Below, one piece after another: positions 47,055 through 55,511 of a DNA stretch of 64,000 nucleotides (the stretch's first letter is position 1; every line of letters starts with the position of its first letter). The stretch spans positions 1 through 64,000 of the forward strand of contig NZ_JAKSYI010000109.1 of NCBI RefSeq assembly GCF_022829285.1, read 5' to 3'. The translations under genes and the position numbers were made by a program. The notes beneath the pieces are model-generated. The model ran no database searches. It had not been told where the DNA came from and was given only the letters and a program-made list of their open reading frames with translations. The stretch comes from Methylobacterium sp. J-078. Its GTDB lineage: Bacteria > Pseudomonadota > Alphaproteobacteria > Rhizobiales > Beijerinckiaceae.

Positions 47055-48527
47055 ATGACCGCAGCCGTGAACCCCAAAAAGCTCATCAAGGGCGGCCTGC
47101 ATGACTGGGAGGTCGTGATCGGCATGGAGATCCACGCCCAGGTCACGAGCCGCTCCAAGCTGTTCTCTGGCGCCTCGACGGAATTCGGCGGCGAGCCGAA
47201 CGACCATGTCTCCCTGGTGGACGCGGCCATGCCCGGCATGCTGCCGGTCATCAACGAGGCGTGCGTGGCCCAGGCGGTGCGCACGGGCCTCGGCCTGAAG
47301 GCGCAGATCAACCACCGCTCGGTGTTCGACCGGAAGAACTACTTCTACCCGGACCTGCCGCAGGGCTACCAGATCAGCCAGTTCAAGGACCCGATCGTCG
47401 GCGAGGGCGAGGTGCTGGTCGATTTGCCCGAGGGCGAGACCATCACGGTGGGCATCGAGCGGCTGCATCTCGAACAGGATGCCGGCAAGTCCCTGCACGA
47501 CCAGAACCCGACCCAGAGCTTCGTCGACCTCAACCGCTCGGGCGTCGCCCTGATGGAGATCGTCTCGCGGCCGGATCTCCGCTCGTCGGAGGAGGCGCGC
47601 GCCTACGTGACCAAGCTGCGCACCATCCTGCGCTACCTCGGCACCTGCGACGGCGACATGGAGAAGGGCTCGCTCCGGGCCGACGTGAACGTCTCGGTGC
47701 GCAAGCCCGGGGACCCGCTCGGCACCCGCTGCGAGATCAAGAACGTCAACTCGATCCGCTTCATCGGCCAGGCCATCGAAACCGAAGCCCGGCGCCAGAT
47801 CGCCATCATCGAGGATGGCGGCACGATCTCCCAGGAGACCCGCCTGTTCGATCCGGGCAAGGGCGAGACCCGCTCCATGCGCTCCAAGGAAGAGGCGCAC
47901 GATTACCGCTACTTCCCCGACCCGGACCTGCTGCCGCTCGAATTCGACCAGGCCTACGTGGACGCGCTGGCCGCCGGCCTGCCGGAACTGCCCGACGCCA
48001 AGAAGGCGCGCTTCATCGAGACCTATGGCCTCAGCGCCTACGATGCCGGCGTGCTCATCGCCGAGCGCGCCTCGGCCGACTACTTCGAGGCGGTGGCCAA
48101 GGGCCGCGACGGCAAGGCCGCGGCGAACTGGGTCATCAACGAGCTGTTCGGCCGCCTCAACAAGGAAGGCCACAGCATCGAGACGAGCCCGGTCTCGGCG
48201 ACCCAACTCGGCGCCATCGTCGACCTCATCGGAGAGGGCGTCATCTCCGGCAAGATCGCCAAGGACCTGTTCGAGATCGTCTGGTCCGAGGGCGGTGACC
48301 CGCGCGGGATCGTCGAATCGCGCGGCATGAAGCAGGTCACCGACACCGGCGCCATCGAGGCCGCCGTGGACGACATCATCGCCAAGAACCCCGACAAGGT
48401 CGCCCAGGCGAAGGAGAAGCCGACCCTGCTCGGCTGGTTCGTCGGCCAGACCATGAAGGCCACCGGCGGCAAGGCCAACCCGGCGGCGGTGAACGCCCTG
48501 CTGAAGGCCAAGCTCGGGATCGATTAA
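47055..48527 (+). CDS. gatB: Asp/Glu-tRNA amidotransferase subunit GatB
   Basis: A 490-residue subunit that phosphorylates and amidates misacylated tRNA. Landmarks are [41 protein letters not shown] and [15 protein letters not shown], with the C-terminal YqeY-like tRNA-binding domain (about residues 340-490) ending in [11 protein letters not shown]. It completes GatCAB with the two upstream genes. Confidence 0.97.
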   Translation: MTAAVNPKKLIKGGLHDWEVVIGMEIHAQVTSRSKLFSGASTEFGGEPNDHVSLVDAAMPGMLPVINEACVAQAVRTGLGLKAQINHRSVFDRKNYFYPDLPQGYQISQFKDPIVGEGEVLVDLPEGETITVGIERLHLEQDAGKSLHDQNPTQSFVDLNRSGVALMEIVSRPDLRSSEEARAYVTKLRTILRYLGTCDGDMEKGSLRADVNVSVRKPGDPLGTRCEIKNVNSIRFIGQAIETEARRQIAIIEDGGTISQETRLFDPGKGETRSMRSKEEAHDYRYFPDPDLLPLEFDQAYVDALAAGLPELPDAKKARFIETYGLSAYDAGVLIAERASADYFEAVAKGRDGKAAANWVINELFGRLNKEGHSIETSPVSATQLGAIVDLIGEGVISGKIAKDLFEIVWSEGGDPRGIVESRGMKQVTDTGAIEAAVDDIIAKNPDKVAQAKEKPTLLGWFVGQTMKATGGKANPAAVNALLKAKLGID

Positions 48528-48566
48528 GGGACGGCGGGACCCGTCCCCCCTCGCCGGGAGGGCAGG

Positions 48567-49067
48567 ATTTCGGACGCGGATCACCTTCGCCTGGTCGCGG
48601 AGACCGAGGGCACGGCCGCCCTTGCGGACGCGCTCTACGCCCGCATCCGGAGCGTGCTTCGCCCCGCGCTGCCCCCTTCGGCCGACATTCGGCATGTGGG
48701 CGCGACCGCCATTCCGGGATGCCTGACGAAGGGCGACCTCGACCTCGTGGTGCGGGTCGACGCGGCGGATTTTCCCACGGCCGAGGCCTGCCTCGCGGCG
48801 CGGTTCGCCCGCAATGCCGGCTCGATTCGAACGGCGGATTTCGCCGCGTTCGCGGATGACGGGCAGCCCCTTCCCCTCGGCATCCAATTGACCGTCAAGG
48901 GCGGCCCCTTCGACGTCTTCCACCACTTCGCCGACGCCCTGCGCGGGGACGCCCGGCTGCTGGAGCGCTACAACACCCTCAAGACACGCTGCGACGGATT
49001 GCCGATGGACGCCTATCGCGCCGAGAAAGCGCGCTTCATCGCAGGGGTTCTGGATCGATTACGTTGA
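48567..49067 (+). CDS. GrpB/UPF0157-family protein with non-standard start
   Basis: The family core is clear: IRHVGATAIPGCLTKGDLDL, the nucleotidyltransferase-like strand, and the C-terminal LERYNTLKTRCDGLPMDAYR. Family proteins normally begin some 25-30 residues before that core. Between the gatB stop (48527) and the GTG at 48654 the frame is open but has no ATG, GTG or TTG. An ATT at 48567 with GGGAGGGCAGG just upstream is the best placed start and gives 166 residues. A CTG at 48591, or the GTG at 48654 giving a 137-residue protein, are the alternatives. The biochemical function is unknown. Confidence 0.7.
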   Translation: MSDADHLRLVAETEGTAALADALYARIRSVLRPALPPSADIRHVGATAIPGCLTKGDLDLVVRVDAADFPTAEACLAARFARNAGSIRTADFAAFADDGQPLPLGIQLTVKGGPFDVFHHFADALRGDARLLERYNTLKTRCDGLPMDAYRAEKARFIAGVLDRLR

Positions 49068-49134
49068 AGGTCCTGCTGGAGGCGATGCCGGAGATCCAAC
49101 CTGCTCCTGCCACTCTCACGACGAGGATGGTGTC

Positions 49135-49659
49135 TTGAATCCCCGGTCTACTGATACGATCCGCCGGCTACGACCGACCGATGCGGCAGCTTTCCGAACG
49201 CTGCGTCTCGACGGCCTCGCTCGCCATCCGGAGGCCTTCGGCGCATCTTGGGAGGCCGAAGTCGAACAACCGCTCGCTTGGTTTGCCGCTACCCTAGAGA
49301 ACCATGCTGTATTCGGCGCTTGGCGCACCGGCGATGGACTCGTCGGCATAGCTGGTCTGTATATCCCAGACGCCATGAAGCTTCGGCATAAAGGTACGCT
49401 CTGGGGTGTCTTCGTGAGACCAGACGCGCGCCGATCCGGCATCGCAACGTCGCTCATCAGGGCCGTGATCGACCATGCGGCGACCTGCGTTGAAGACGTC
49501 AGTCTGTCTGTTGGAGCAACCAATGCAACCGCGCTCCGGTGCTACGAAGCCGCGGGTTTCGTATCGTACGGCCTTGAGCCGCGTGCCCTGAAGATTGCCA
49601 ACACATACTATGCGGAAGTCTTGATGGTCTTACCCATCAAACAATCCGATCAGGGTTGA
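49135..49659 (+). CDS. GNAT-family N-acetyltransferase
   Basis: A 174-residue GNAT enzyme that transfers acetyl from acetyl-CoA to an amine. The acetyl-CoA motif is LWGVFVRPDARRSGIATSLI (RRSGIA pyrophosphate loop), followed by LSVGATNATALRCYEAAGFV. The probable start is a TTG at 49135 with GAGG upstream. Base composition is visibly less GC-rich than in the neighbouring genes, which suggests acquisition. The substrate is unknown. Confidence 0.85.
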   Translation: MNPRSTDTIRRLRPTDAAAFRTLRLDGLARHPEAFGASWEAEVEQPLAWFAATLENHAVFGAWRTGDGLVGIAGLYIPDAMKLRHKGTLWGVFVRPDARRSGIATSLIRAVIDHAATCVEDVSLSVGATNATALRCYEAAGFVSYGLEPRALKIANTYYAEVLMVLPIKQSDQG

Positions 49660-50105
49660 CGATTCGGCGGCGGAAGCGGCCGAGGTGGGGCTGGTGCATG
49701 TCCGAAGGCGTGCCGTATGGCCGCTTCTGCGCCCCGAGAGACCGCTTCCGTCCCGTAATTCGCGTGTGCGCTGCTCAACGTCCGGGTCGAATCAGCCCCG
49801 GATGATCGTCGCAGCCGCCTGCTGGGGTGGCGTCATTCCCAAATCTCCTGCGTCTCGTCGGTCGTGATCGTCAGACGATCAAGGCCTCCTCGTTGCTTGA
49901 GCTGTGCTTTGCCGTCGAAGCACCACATCAAGGTGCGACCCAATCGGGGATACGTCAAGGGCTGTTTTTACGATTCGGCGACTGTATTCATTCCTGCCGA
50001 AATACGCTTAAAAGTTCGTTCCGGGACAGGCGCTTGAGGGCATGGCCGCTCCGCCGGCAGGCTTCTTGTCCTGGCGGGCACGATCTCGGCAGCTCGGCGT
50101 GCCGC
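49660..50105. other. Gene-poor, lower-GC stretch
   Basis: About 446 bases without a convincing gene. Short open frames occur but show no family features and no good ribosome-binding sites. Base composition is lower in GC than the surroundings, like the preceding acetyltransferase gene. It may be a decayed insertion; I found no terminal inverted repeats to prove it. Confidence 0.4.
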
Positions 50106-50879
50106 TCAGAAACCCGGGGCCTTGGCGGCGCCGAGGATACGGCTCGGGCGCCCATCATTTCCACCCTGGAGGACCACCACGTAGGAATCCGCCTCCGGCA
50201 CCCGCGCGGCGTGGCGCGGGATCTCGAAATGCTCCGGCCGTCCGGTCCAAGTGCCGATGCGCTGCATGCCGCGGACGACGTTGATGTAGTCGAAGACCTG
50301 CCCCTTGTTCTCGCCGCCCCCGATGGAGACCCGGCGACGCCGCATCACCGGCAGCAGCCAGAGGTCGGCCTGGGCCTCCGGACCGGTGCCGGTGCCGACA
50401 TCGATGCAGATCCGGTCGCCTTCTTCCCAGCTCTTGACCGTCACTTGGCTCGCGCTGCTCGCCCGCGCCCGGCGCAGGGCCCGCTCCAGGGAAATCCGGT
50501 CCGAGCGGATCATCGAGGGCTCGCCGTTGACGATGGCCTGGGGCGTGAAGACCTGCCGCTCCCCGCGCAGGGACGCGTAGGCGCGCTGCCGCGCCGTGAA
50601 TGCCGCCTGGCCGTAGGCGTCCTTCCAGCCGAGATAGTCCCAGTAGGTGATGGGGAAGGTGAGGGCGATGACACCGGGTTCCCGGGCGAAGTCGCCGAGC
50701 ACCCGCGAGGCGGGCTGGCACGAGGCGCAGCCCTGGCTGGTGTAGAGCTCGATGACCACGGGGTGGCGCTCCCCCGCCTCCGCCGGCGTCGAGCCACCCG
50801 CGAGGGTCCCGAGCAGGAGGAGCGCGAGGCCCAGGGTCGCGGTGCGGCGGGAGCGAGGCTGCGGCGCGGGCCGGTTCAT
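50106..50879 (-). CDS. Secreted DUF1223 thioredoxin-like protein
   Basis: A 257-residue exported protein. The N-terminus has a basic region and hydrophobic core (TATLGLALLLLGTLAGG). The DUF1223 domain follows, starting VVIELYTSQGCASCQPA with a thioredoxin-type CASC pair, then FPITYWDYLGWKDAYG, TPQAIVNGE and the C-terminal AHRIGTW-like GMQRIGTW. The function is not established; a redox role in the envelope is suggested by CxxC. It lies 7 bases downstream of lpxXL on the same strand. Confidence 0.88.
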   Translation of the reverse strand: MNRPAPQPRSRRTATLGLALLLLGTLAGGSTPAEAGERHPVVIELYTSQGCASCQPASRVLGDFAREPGVIALTFPITYWDYLGWKDAYGQAAFTARQRAYASLRGERQVFTPQAIVNGEPSMIRSDRISLERALRRARASSASQVTVKSWEEGDRICIDVGTGTGPEAQADLWLLPVMRRRRVSIGGGENKGQVFDYINVVRGMQRIGTWTGRPEHFEIPRHAARVPEADSYVVVLQGGNDGRPSRILGAAKAPGF

Positions 50880-50886
50880 GATCGGG

Positions 50887-51945
50887 TCACGATACCGCCG
50901 CCGGGCCCGGCGTGGGGATCACGGTGCCTCGATCGTCCGGCGGCGCGGGGTCCGCCTTCGCCTTGGGCAGCATGTTGGGGCGCCAGCGGCGGTGCATCCA
51001 GAGCCACTGGCCTGGATTCTCGCGGATCCAGTCCTCGATCGTGCGCGTCATCATCTGCATCGCGCCCTGGACGTCGATGGCGCCTTGCGCGTCCCGCGGC
51101 AGGTCGAGGGGCGGGGTCAGTTCGAGATGGAAGCGGGTGCCCTCGCGGCGGATCACCCGCACTCCGTGAACGGGACACTCGTAGTGGCGGGCGAGCTTGG
51201 CCAGCAGCGGATTGACGAGGACCGGCCGGCCGAAGAACTCCACCACGACGCCGCGGGTGAAGTGCTGGTCGATGAGCTGGCCGAGATGGCCGCCACGGTC
51301 CACCACCCCCTGCATGGCGAAGACCGCGCCCTGGCCCGAGGCCGCCAGGCCGCCCATGGTCTGGCGCCGCACCTCCTGCACGAGGCGAGCAGCGGCGGCA
51401 TCGTTGGGCGGCCGGAAGATCGCGGTGGCGTCGAGGCCGAACTTGGCGGCGCAGATCGCCGGCAGTTCCCAGTTGGCGAGGTGGGCGGAGAAGATCAGAC
51501 CGGCCTTGCCGTCGTCGCGCAGGTCCGCGAAATGGCCCTCGCCCTCCACCGTGATGTGCCGGCTCCCCGCGAGGTCCGCCAGATCGAGGTCGAGCAGCGT
51601 GTGGAGGTGGGCGTATTCCGCGCCGGTACGGCCGAGATTGTCCCAGGCCTCACGCGCCAGGGCCCGGATCGTGGCCGCGTCGTGCTCGGGGAAGGCCGCC
51701 CGCAGGTTGTCCATCGCGGTGCGGTGGGCGGGCAGGAACGGCCCGACCGTGCGGACGAGGCGGCCGCCCACCGCGCTCGCGCGCTCACTCCCCAAGCGTC
51801 GGGCCAGCCAGAACAGGGACCGGATCAGCAGGACCATCGCGACCCCGGCAAGCCGGGGCAGCTGACGCTTCAGGACGAGGGCGAGGCGGAGCAAGTCGAT
51901 TCCCGTGACGCGGGGCGTTCCGGCGACGCCCTCGGCCCCTGGCAT
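50887..51945 (-). CDS. lpxXL: Lipid A very-long-chain acyltransferase LpxXL
   Basis: A 352-residue member of the LpxL/HtrB family with an N-terminal membrane anchor and the catalytic HX4E motif in SAHLANWE. The RTMTRTIEDWIRENPGQWLW-like region near the C-terminus (residues about 305-325) is typical. Being in the acpXL cluster, it should transfer the 26-28 carbon hydroxy-acyl chain from AcpXL to lipid A, as shown in Rhizobium/Sinorhizobium. It is the terminal biosynthetic gene of the cluster. Confidence 0.92.
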   Translation of the reverse strand: MPGAEGVAGTPRVTGIDLLRLALVLKRQLPRLAGVAMVLLIRSLFWLARRLGSERASAVGGRLVRTVGPFLPAHRTAMDNLRAAFPEHDAATIRALAREAWDNLGRTGAEYAHLHTLLDLDLADLAGSRHITVEGEGHFADLRDDGKAGLIFSAHLANWELPAICAAKFGLDATAIFRPPNDAAAARLVQEVRRQTMGGLAASGQGAVFAMQGVVDRGGHLGQLIDQHFTRGVVVEFFGRPVLVNPLLAKLARHYECPVHGVRVIRREGTRFHLELTPPLDLPRDAQGAIDVQGAMQMMTRTIEDWIRENPGQWLWMHRRWRPNMLPKAKADPAPPDDRGTVIPTPGPAAVS

Positions 51946-51985
51946 AATTCATTTCGACCCGAAGGGCACCCGTGTGCACTGCAAC

Positions 51986-53008
51986 TCAGAGCGTCACCAG
52001 GATTTTTCCGAACACCTTGCGAGATTCCAGGCGCTCCAGCCCCTGCGTGAAGTCCGCCAGCGGCAGCACCGTGTCGATCACCGGCGTGATGCCCTGCGCC
52101 ATCTTGGCCATGGCGTCGCGGATATTGGCCATCGAGCAGCCGAACGAACCGGTGATGCGATATTGCTGCTGGAACAGCTGCATGAGGTTCATGCTGGTGG
52201 AGACGCCCGAGGTGGAGCCGCAGGTGACGAGGCGCCCGCCGCGCTTGAGGCACAGGAGCGAACCGTTCCAGGTGTCGGGCCCGACATGCTCGAAGACCAC
52301 GTCGACGCCCTTGCGCTTGGTCAGACGGCGGACCTCGCCCTCGAAGCGCTCCTCGCGGTAGTTGATGACGTGGTCGGCGCCGAGCGCCCGCGCCTTTTCG
52401 CCCTTGGCGTCGTCGCCCACGGTGGTGAACACGGTGCAGCCGATGGCCTTGGCCATCTTGATCGCCGCCGTGCCGATGCCGGAGCCGCCGGCATGCACGA
52501 GGATGCTCTCGCCGGGCTCCAGGCGGGCGTTGTCGAACAGCATGTGCTGCACGGTCCCGAAAGCCACGGGCGCGCAGGCGGCGTCGGTGAAGCTGACGCC
52601 GTCCGGCATCTTCACCACGAGGCGGGCCTGCATGGTCACGCGCTCGCGGGCGAAGCCGTCGATGTGAAAGCCCATCACGCCGGAGACGTCTTCGCAGAGG
52701 TTGTCGCGGCCCTCCCGGCAGGCCTTGCATCGCCCGCAGGTCTGGGCGCCGTACATCGCCACCCGGTCGCCGGGCGCCAGCCCCTCGACGCCCTCGCCGA
52801 CGCAGACGATCTCGCCCGAAGCCTCGGCCCCCACCGCGAGCGGGAGCTTGCGCTTGGCGAAGGCCATGCCGCGAAAGCCCCAGACGTCGATGAAGTTCAG
52901 GCCGACCGCGCGCACGCGGATCTGGACCTCGCCAGGGCCGGGGGCCGCAGGCTCCGCGACATCCTCAAGGCGCAGGTCGCGGTCACCGTGGAGCTGGAGG
53001 GCTTGCAT
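51986..53008 (-). CDS. adh2XL: Zinc-type alcohol dehydrogenase of the acpXL cluster
   Basis: A 340-residue medium-chain dehydrogenase/reductase. The N-terminal catalytic domain carries the four-cysteine structural zinc loop (CGRCKACREGRDNLC). The Rossmann region has HAGGSGIGTAAI. In Rhizobium the homologue adh2XL lies between the ketoacyl synthases and lpxXL and is thought to take part in making the hydroxylated very-long-chain acid; its exact step is not settled. It lies 40 bases upstream of lpxXL. Confidence 0.9.
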   Translation of the reverse strand: MQALQLHGDRDLRLEDVAEPAAPGPGEVQIRVRAVGLNFIDVWGFRGMAFAKRKLPLAVGAEASGEIVCVGEGVEGLAPGDRVAMYGAQTCGRCKACREGRDNLCEDVSGVMGFHIDGFARERVTMQARLVVKMPDGVSFTDAACAPVAFGTVQHMLFDNARLEPGESILVHAGGSGIGTAAIKMAKAIGCTVFTTVGDDAKGEKARALGADHVINYREERFEGEVRRLTKRKGVDVVFEHVGPDTWNGSLLCLKRGGRLVTCGSTSGVSTSMNLMQLFQQQYRITGSFGCSMANIRDAMAKMAQGITPVIDTVLPLADFTQGLERLESRKVFGKILVTL

Positions 53009-53117
53009 GGGGCTCGTTTCTGTTCGCGGGGCACCGTCGACACCCCCGCAGGGGCCGGGCGTTCATGCGCCCCTCGCTATCCTCCGTGGGACGAGGCATC
53101 AACCCGCCGGGGCAGTC

Positions 53118-53396
53118 TCACTCCGGCGAGAGGTAGCGCCGCCGGGCCCAGCCGAGGATCGGGCCGGCCTTGACCCGGCACCAGGTCAGCCCGCTCGGGG
53201 TCTCGGCGGTGCAGCCGAAGCCGCGCAGGCGGGCCCCCACGGGGGCCTGACCCAGGGCGGGCGCACCGGCATCGGGCGTCTCGCGAATGCTCAGGGTCTC
53301 GCCGCGCGGCAGGCCGTCGACGCGGAACGCCTCGGCCGCGGCGGCGGGGCCGGCGACGAGGAGCACGAGGACCAGCGCGGCGGGAATCGGGACCAT
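53118..53396 (-). CDS. Secreted SH3-like domain protein
   Basis: A 92-residue protein with a signal peptide (PIPAALVLVLLVAGPAAAAE) and one bacterial SH3-like domain (LSIRETPDAGAPALGQAPVG, then GLTWCRVKAGPILGWARRRY). Two cysteines (Cys62 and Cys73) may form a disulfide. Such domains often bind cell-wall components. It lies between the SDR gene and adh2XL and probably rides in the operon without a proven role in lipid A. Confidence 0.78.
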   Translation of the reverse strand: MVPIPAALVLVLLVAGPAAAAEAFRVDGLPRGETLSIRETPDAGAPALGQAPVGARLRGFGCTAETPSGLTWCRVKAGPILGWARRRYLSPE

Positions 53397-53410
53397 GGTC
53401 GGCTCGGGCC

Positions 53411-54178
53411 TCAGGAGCGGTGGACGCCCATCATCGCGGTCAGTCCGCCGTCGACGGGCAGGACGGCGCCCGTGATGTAGGCCGCCCCGTCGCCCATCAG
53501 GAAGGCGGCGAGCGCGGCGACATCCTCGGGCCTGGCGAAGCGGCCGGCGGGGATCTGGCGCTCCATCGTGGCGCGGTAGGCGGCGTAGGGGGCCATCATG
53601 CCGGTGTCGATGAAGCCCGGCGCGATCACGTTCACGGTGACGCCGCGTTTGGCCGACTCCACCGCCAGGGTGCGGCAATAGGCAATGAGGGCGCCCTTGG
53701 TGGCGGCATAGGCCGCGTTGCCGGGATTGGCCTGAAGGGCGGCCACCGAGCCGATGGCGACGATGCGCCCCGAACGCGCGCGGATCATGCCCCGGATGAG
53801 CGACTTCGCGAGGCGGGTCAGCGACCAGAAGTTCACCTGCATGGCCGCCTCGGCCCGGTCCTGGTCCAGCATCGCCGCGAGCGCGTCGTAGGACTGGCCG
53901 GCATTGTGGACGAAGCCGTGGAAGCCCTCGCCGGCCTCGAGCCCCTCGCAGAACGCCTCGACGGCGGCGCGGTCGGCGAGGTCGAGGCGTTCTGCGGCGA
54001 TCGCGCGGCCGGGATGCGCCGCCGAGAGTTCCGCCACCAGGTCCTCGGCCGCCGCGGCGGAGGAGCGGTAGGTGAAGACGACGTCGTGGCCGGCGGCGGC
54101 GAGCGCCCGCACGATCGCCGCGCCGAGGCCGGAGGCGCCCCCGGTGACGAGGACGCGCCCGTCGCGTTCCGCGCTCAT
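53411..54178 (-). CDS. FabG-like 3-oxoacyl-ACP reductase in the acpXL cluster
   Basis: A 255-residue short-chain dehydrogenase/reductase. It has the cofactor motif TGGASGLGAA (residues 12-21), NAG at 92-94, catalytic Ser144 (IGSVAAL) with Tyr157 and Lys161 (AAYAATKGA), and the PGFIDTGM loop. A dedicated ketoreductase would complete the elongation cycle with the adjacent synthases and dehydratase. The start overlaps the fabF1XL stop (ATGA), so it belongs to the cluster. The best-known Rhizobium gene set (acpXL, fabZXL, fabF2XL, fabF1XL, adh2XL, lpxXL) does not include it at this position. Confidence 0.9.
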   Translation of the reverse strand: MSAERDGRVLVTGGASGLGAAIVRALAAAGHDVVFTYRSSAAAAEDLVAELSAAHPGRAIAAERLDLADRAAVEAFCEGLEAGEGFHGFVHNAGQSYDALAAMLDQDRAEAAMQVNFWSLTRLAKSLIRGMIRARSGRIVAIGSVAALQANPGNAAYAATKGALIAYCRTLAVESAKRGVTVNVIAPGFIDTGMMAPYAAYRATMERQIPAGRFARPEDVAALAAFLMGDGAAYITGAVLPVDGGLTAMMGVHRS

Positions 54179-55458
54179 GCGGGCTCGTCCGCGAGAACGA
54201 GGCAGGTGTTCTGGCCGCCGAAACCGAACGAGTTCGACAGCACCCGTCGCACGGGCACGTCGCGCGCCTGCGCCACGATGTCGAGGGGGATGGCGGGGTC
54301 GGGCACCGCGTAGTTGATCGTCGGCGGGATGCGTCCGTGCGCGATGGTGAGGAGCGCGATCACCGCCTCGACCGCACCGGCGGCCGTCAGCGTATGCCCG
54401 ATCATCGACTTGTTGGACGAGACCGGCAGGGTGCGGATGCGGTCGCCGAACACGGCGGCGCAGCTCATCGCCTCCATCTTGTCGTTCTCCGGCGTCGAGG
54501 TGCCGTGGGCGTTCACGGTGTCGATGGCGTCCGGCTCGGTGCCGGCGTCGTCCAGGGCCGCGCGGATCGCCGCGATGCCGGGGGCGCCGTCGGGGCTCGA
54601 CCGGGTGCGGTGGAAGCCGTCGCCCTTCTCGCCGCAGCCGAGCACGTAGCCGAGGATCTTCGCGCCCCGGGCGCGGGCGGCTTCCGCATCCTCCAGCACG
54701 AGGGCGCCCGCGCCCTCGCCCATGACGAAGCCGTCGCGGTTCTTCGAGAACGGCTTCGAGGCGGCCTCCGGCGGGTCGTTCTGGGTGGAGAGGGCCGAGA
54801 GCAGCGAGAAGCGGATCAGGGATTCGGGGTTCACCGAGCCGTCGGTGCCGATGCAGAGGGCGGCGGTGACCTCGCCGCGCCGGATCGCCTCGACGCCGAG
54901 CTGGATCGCGGTAGCGCCGGACGAGCAGGCGGTGGAGAGGGAGATCGGCGACCCCTTGGTGCCGAACCGGTCGGCGATGTGATCGGCCACCGTGCCGAAG
55001 ATGAACAGGTCGTGCCAGGGGTCGAAGCGCCGGCTCGCGGCGGCGCGCTGCAGGTCGGTGTAGGTGATCGGGCCGCTCTGGCCGGAAGCCTCCGCCAGGG
55101 CCTGGCGCTGCGGCCACTCGATCTCCACCGGGGGCACAGCGATGAACAGAGCGCCGGGGAAGTCGCCGGGACGGCCGATGCCGGACTGCGCGATCGCCTC
55201 GTCGGCGGCGGCTTCCGCGAAGCGCTGCGACAGGGCGGGCGCCACGAGGGGGTCGGTGTCGAGGAAATCGACGGTGCCGGCGATGCGGGTGCGCAGGCCC
55301 TCCGTGGGGAAGCGCCGGATGGCGTGGATGCCGGAGCGGCCGGCCGTCAGCGCGGCCCAGTTGTCGGTCTGCCCCTGTCCCAGGGAGGTGACGATGCCGA
55401 GGCCGGTGACCGCCACCAGCGGCCGGCCCTTCGCGTCGCGGAGAGGTTGGTTCGTCAT
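54175..55458 (-). CDS. fabF1XL: Beta-ketoacyl-ACP synthase FabF1XL
   Basis: A 427-residue condensing enzyme with an intact Cys-His-His triad: Cys178 (STACSSGATA), His318 (NAHGTSTPEND) and His355 (SMIGHTLTAAG). It should elongate the acyl chain on AcpXL beyond C18. It is 53 bases downstream of a second synthase homologue that lacks the active cysteine, so the two probably form a heterodimer (inference, by analogy with KS-CLF pairs of type II polyketide synthases). Confidence 0.93.
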   Translation of the reverse strand: MTNQPLRDAKGRPLVAVTGLGIVTSLGQGQTDNWAALTAGRSGIHAIRRFPTEGLRTRIAGTVDFLDTDPLVAPALSQRFAEAAADEAIAQSGIGRPGDFPGALFIAVPPVEIEWPQRQALAEASGQSGPITYTDLQRAAASRRFDPWHDLFIFGTVADHIADRFGTKGSPISLSTACSSGATAIQLGVEAIRRGEVTAALCIGTDGSVNPESLIRFSLLSALSTQNDPPEAASKPFSKNRDGFVMGEGAGALVLEDAEAARARGAKILGYVLGCGEKGDGFHRTRSSPDGAPGIAAIRAALDDAGTEPDAIDTVNAHGTSTPENDKMEAMSCAAVFGDRIRTLPVSSNKSMIGHTLTAAGAVEAVIALLTIAHGRIPPTINYAVPDPAIPLDIVAQARDVPVRRVLSNSFGFGGQNTCLVLADEPA

Positions 55459-55511
55459 CGCACCGTCTTACACTCTTTTCTCGGCGACCGGAGCCCGGCC
55501 CTCTTCCCGGT

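Noticed and set aside
49685..49867. A 60-codon open frame in the gene-poor stretch after the GNAT gene.
   Set aside because: It has no ribosome-binding site, no family features and a composition typical of chance frames.
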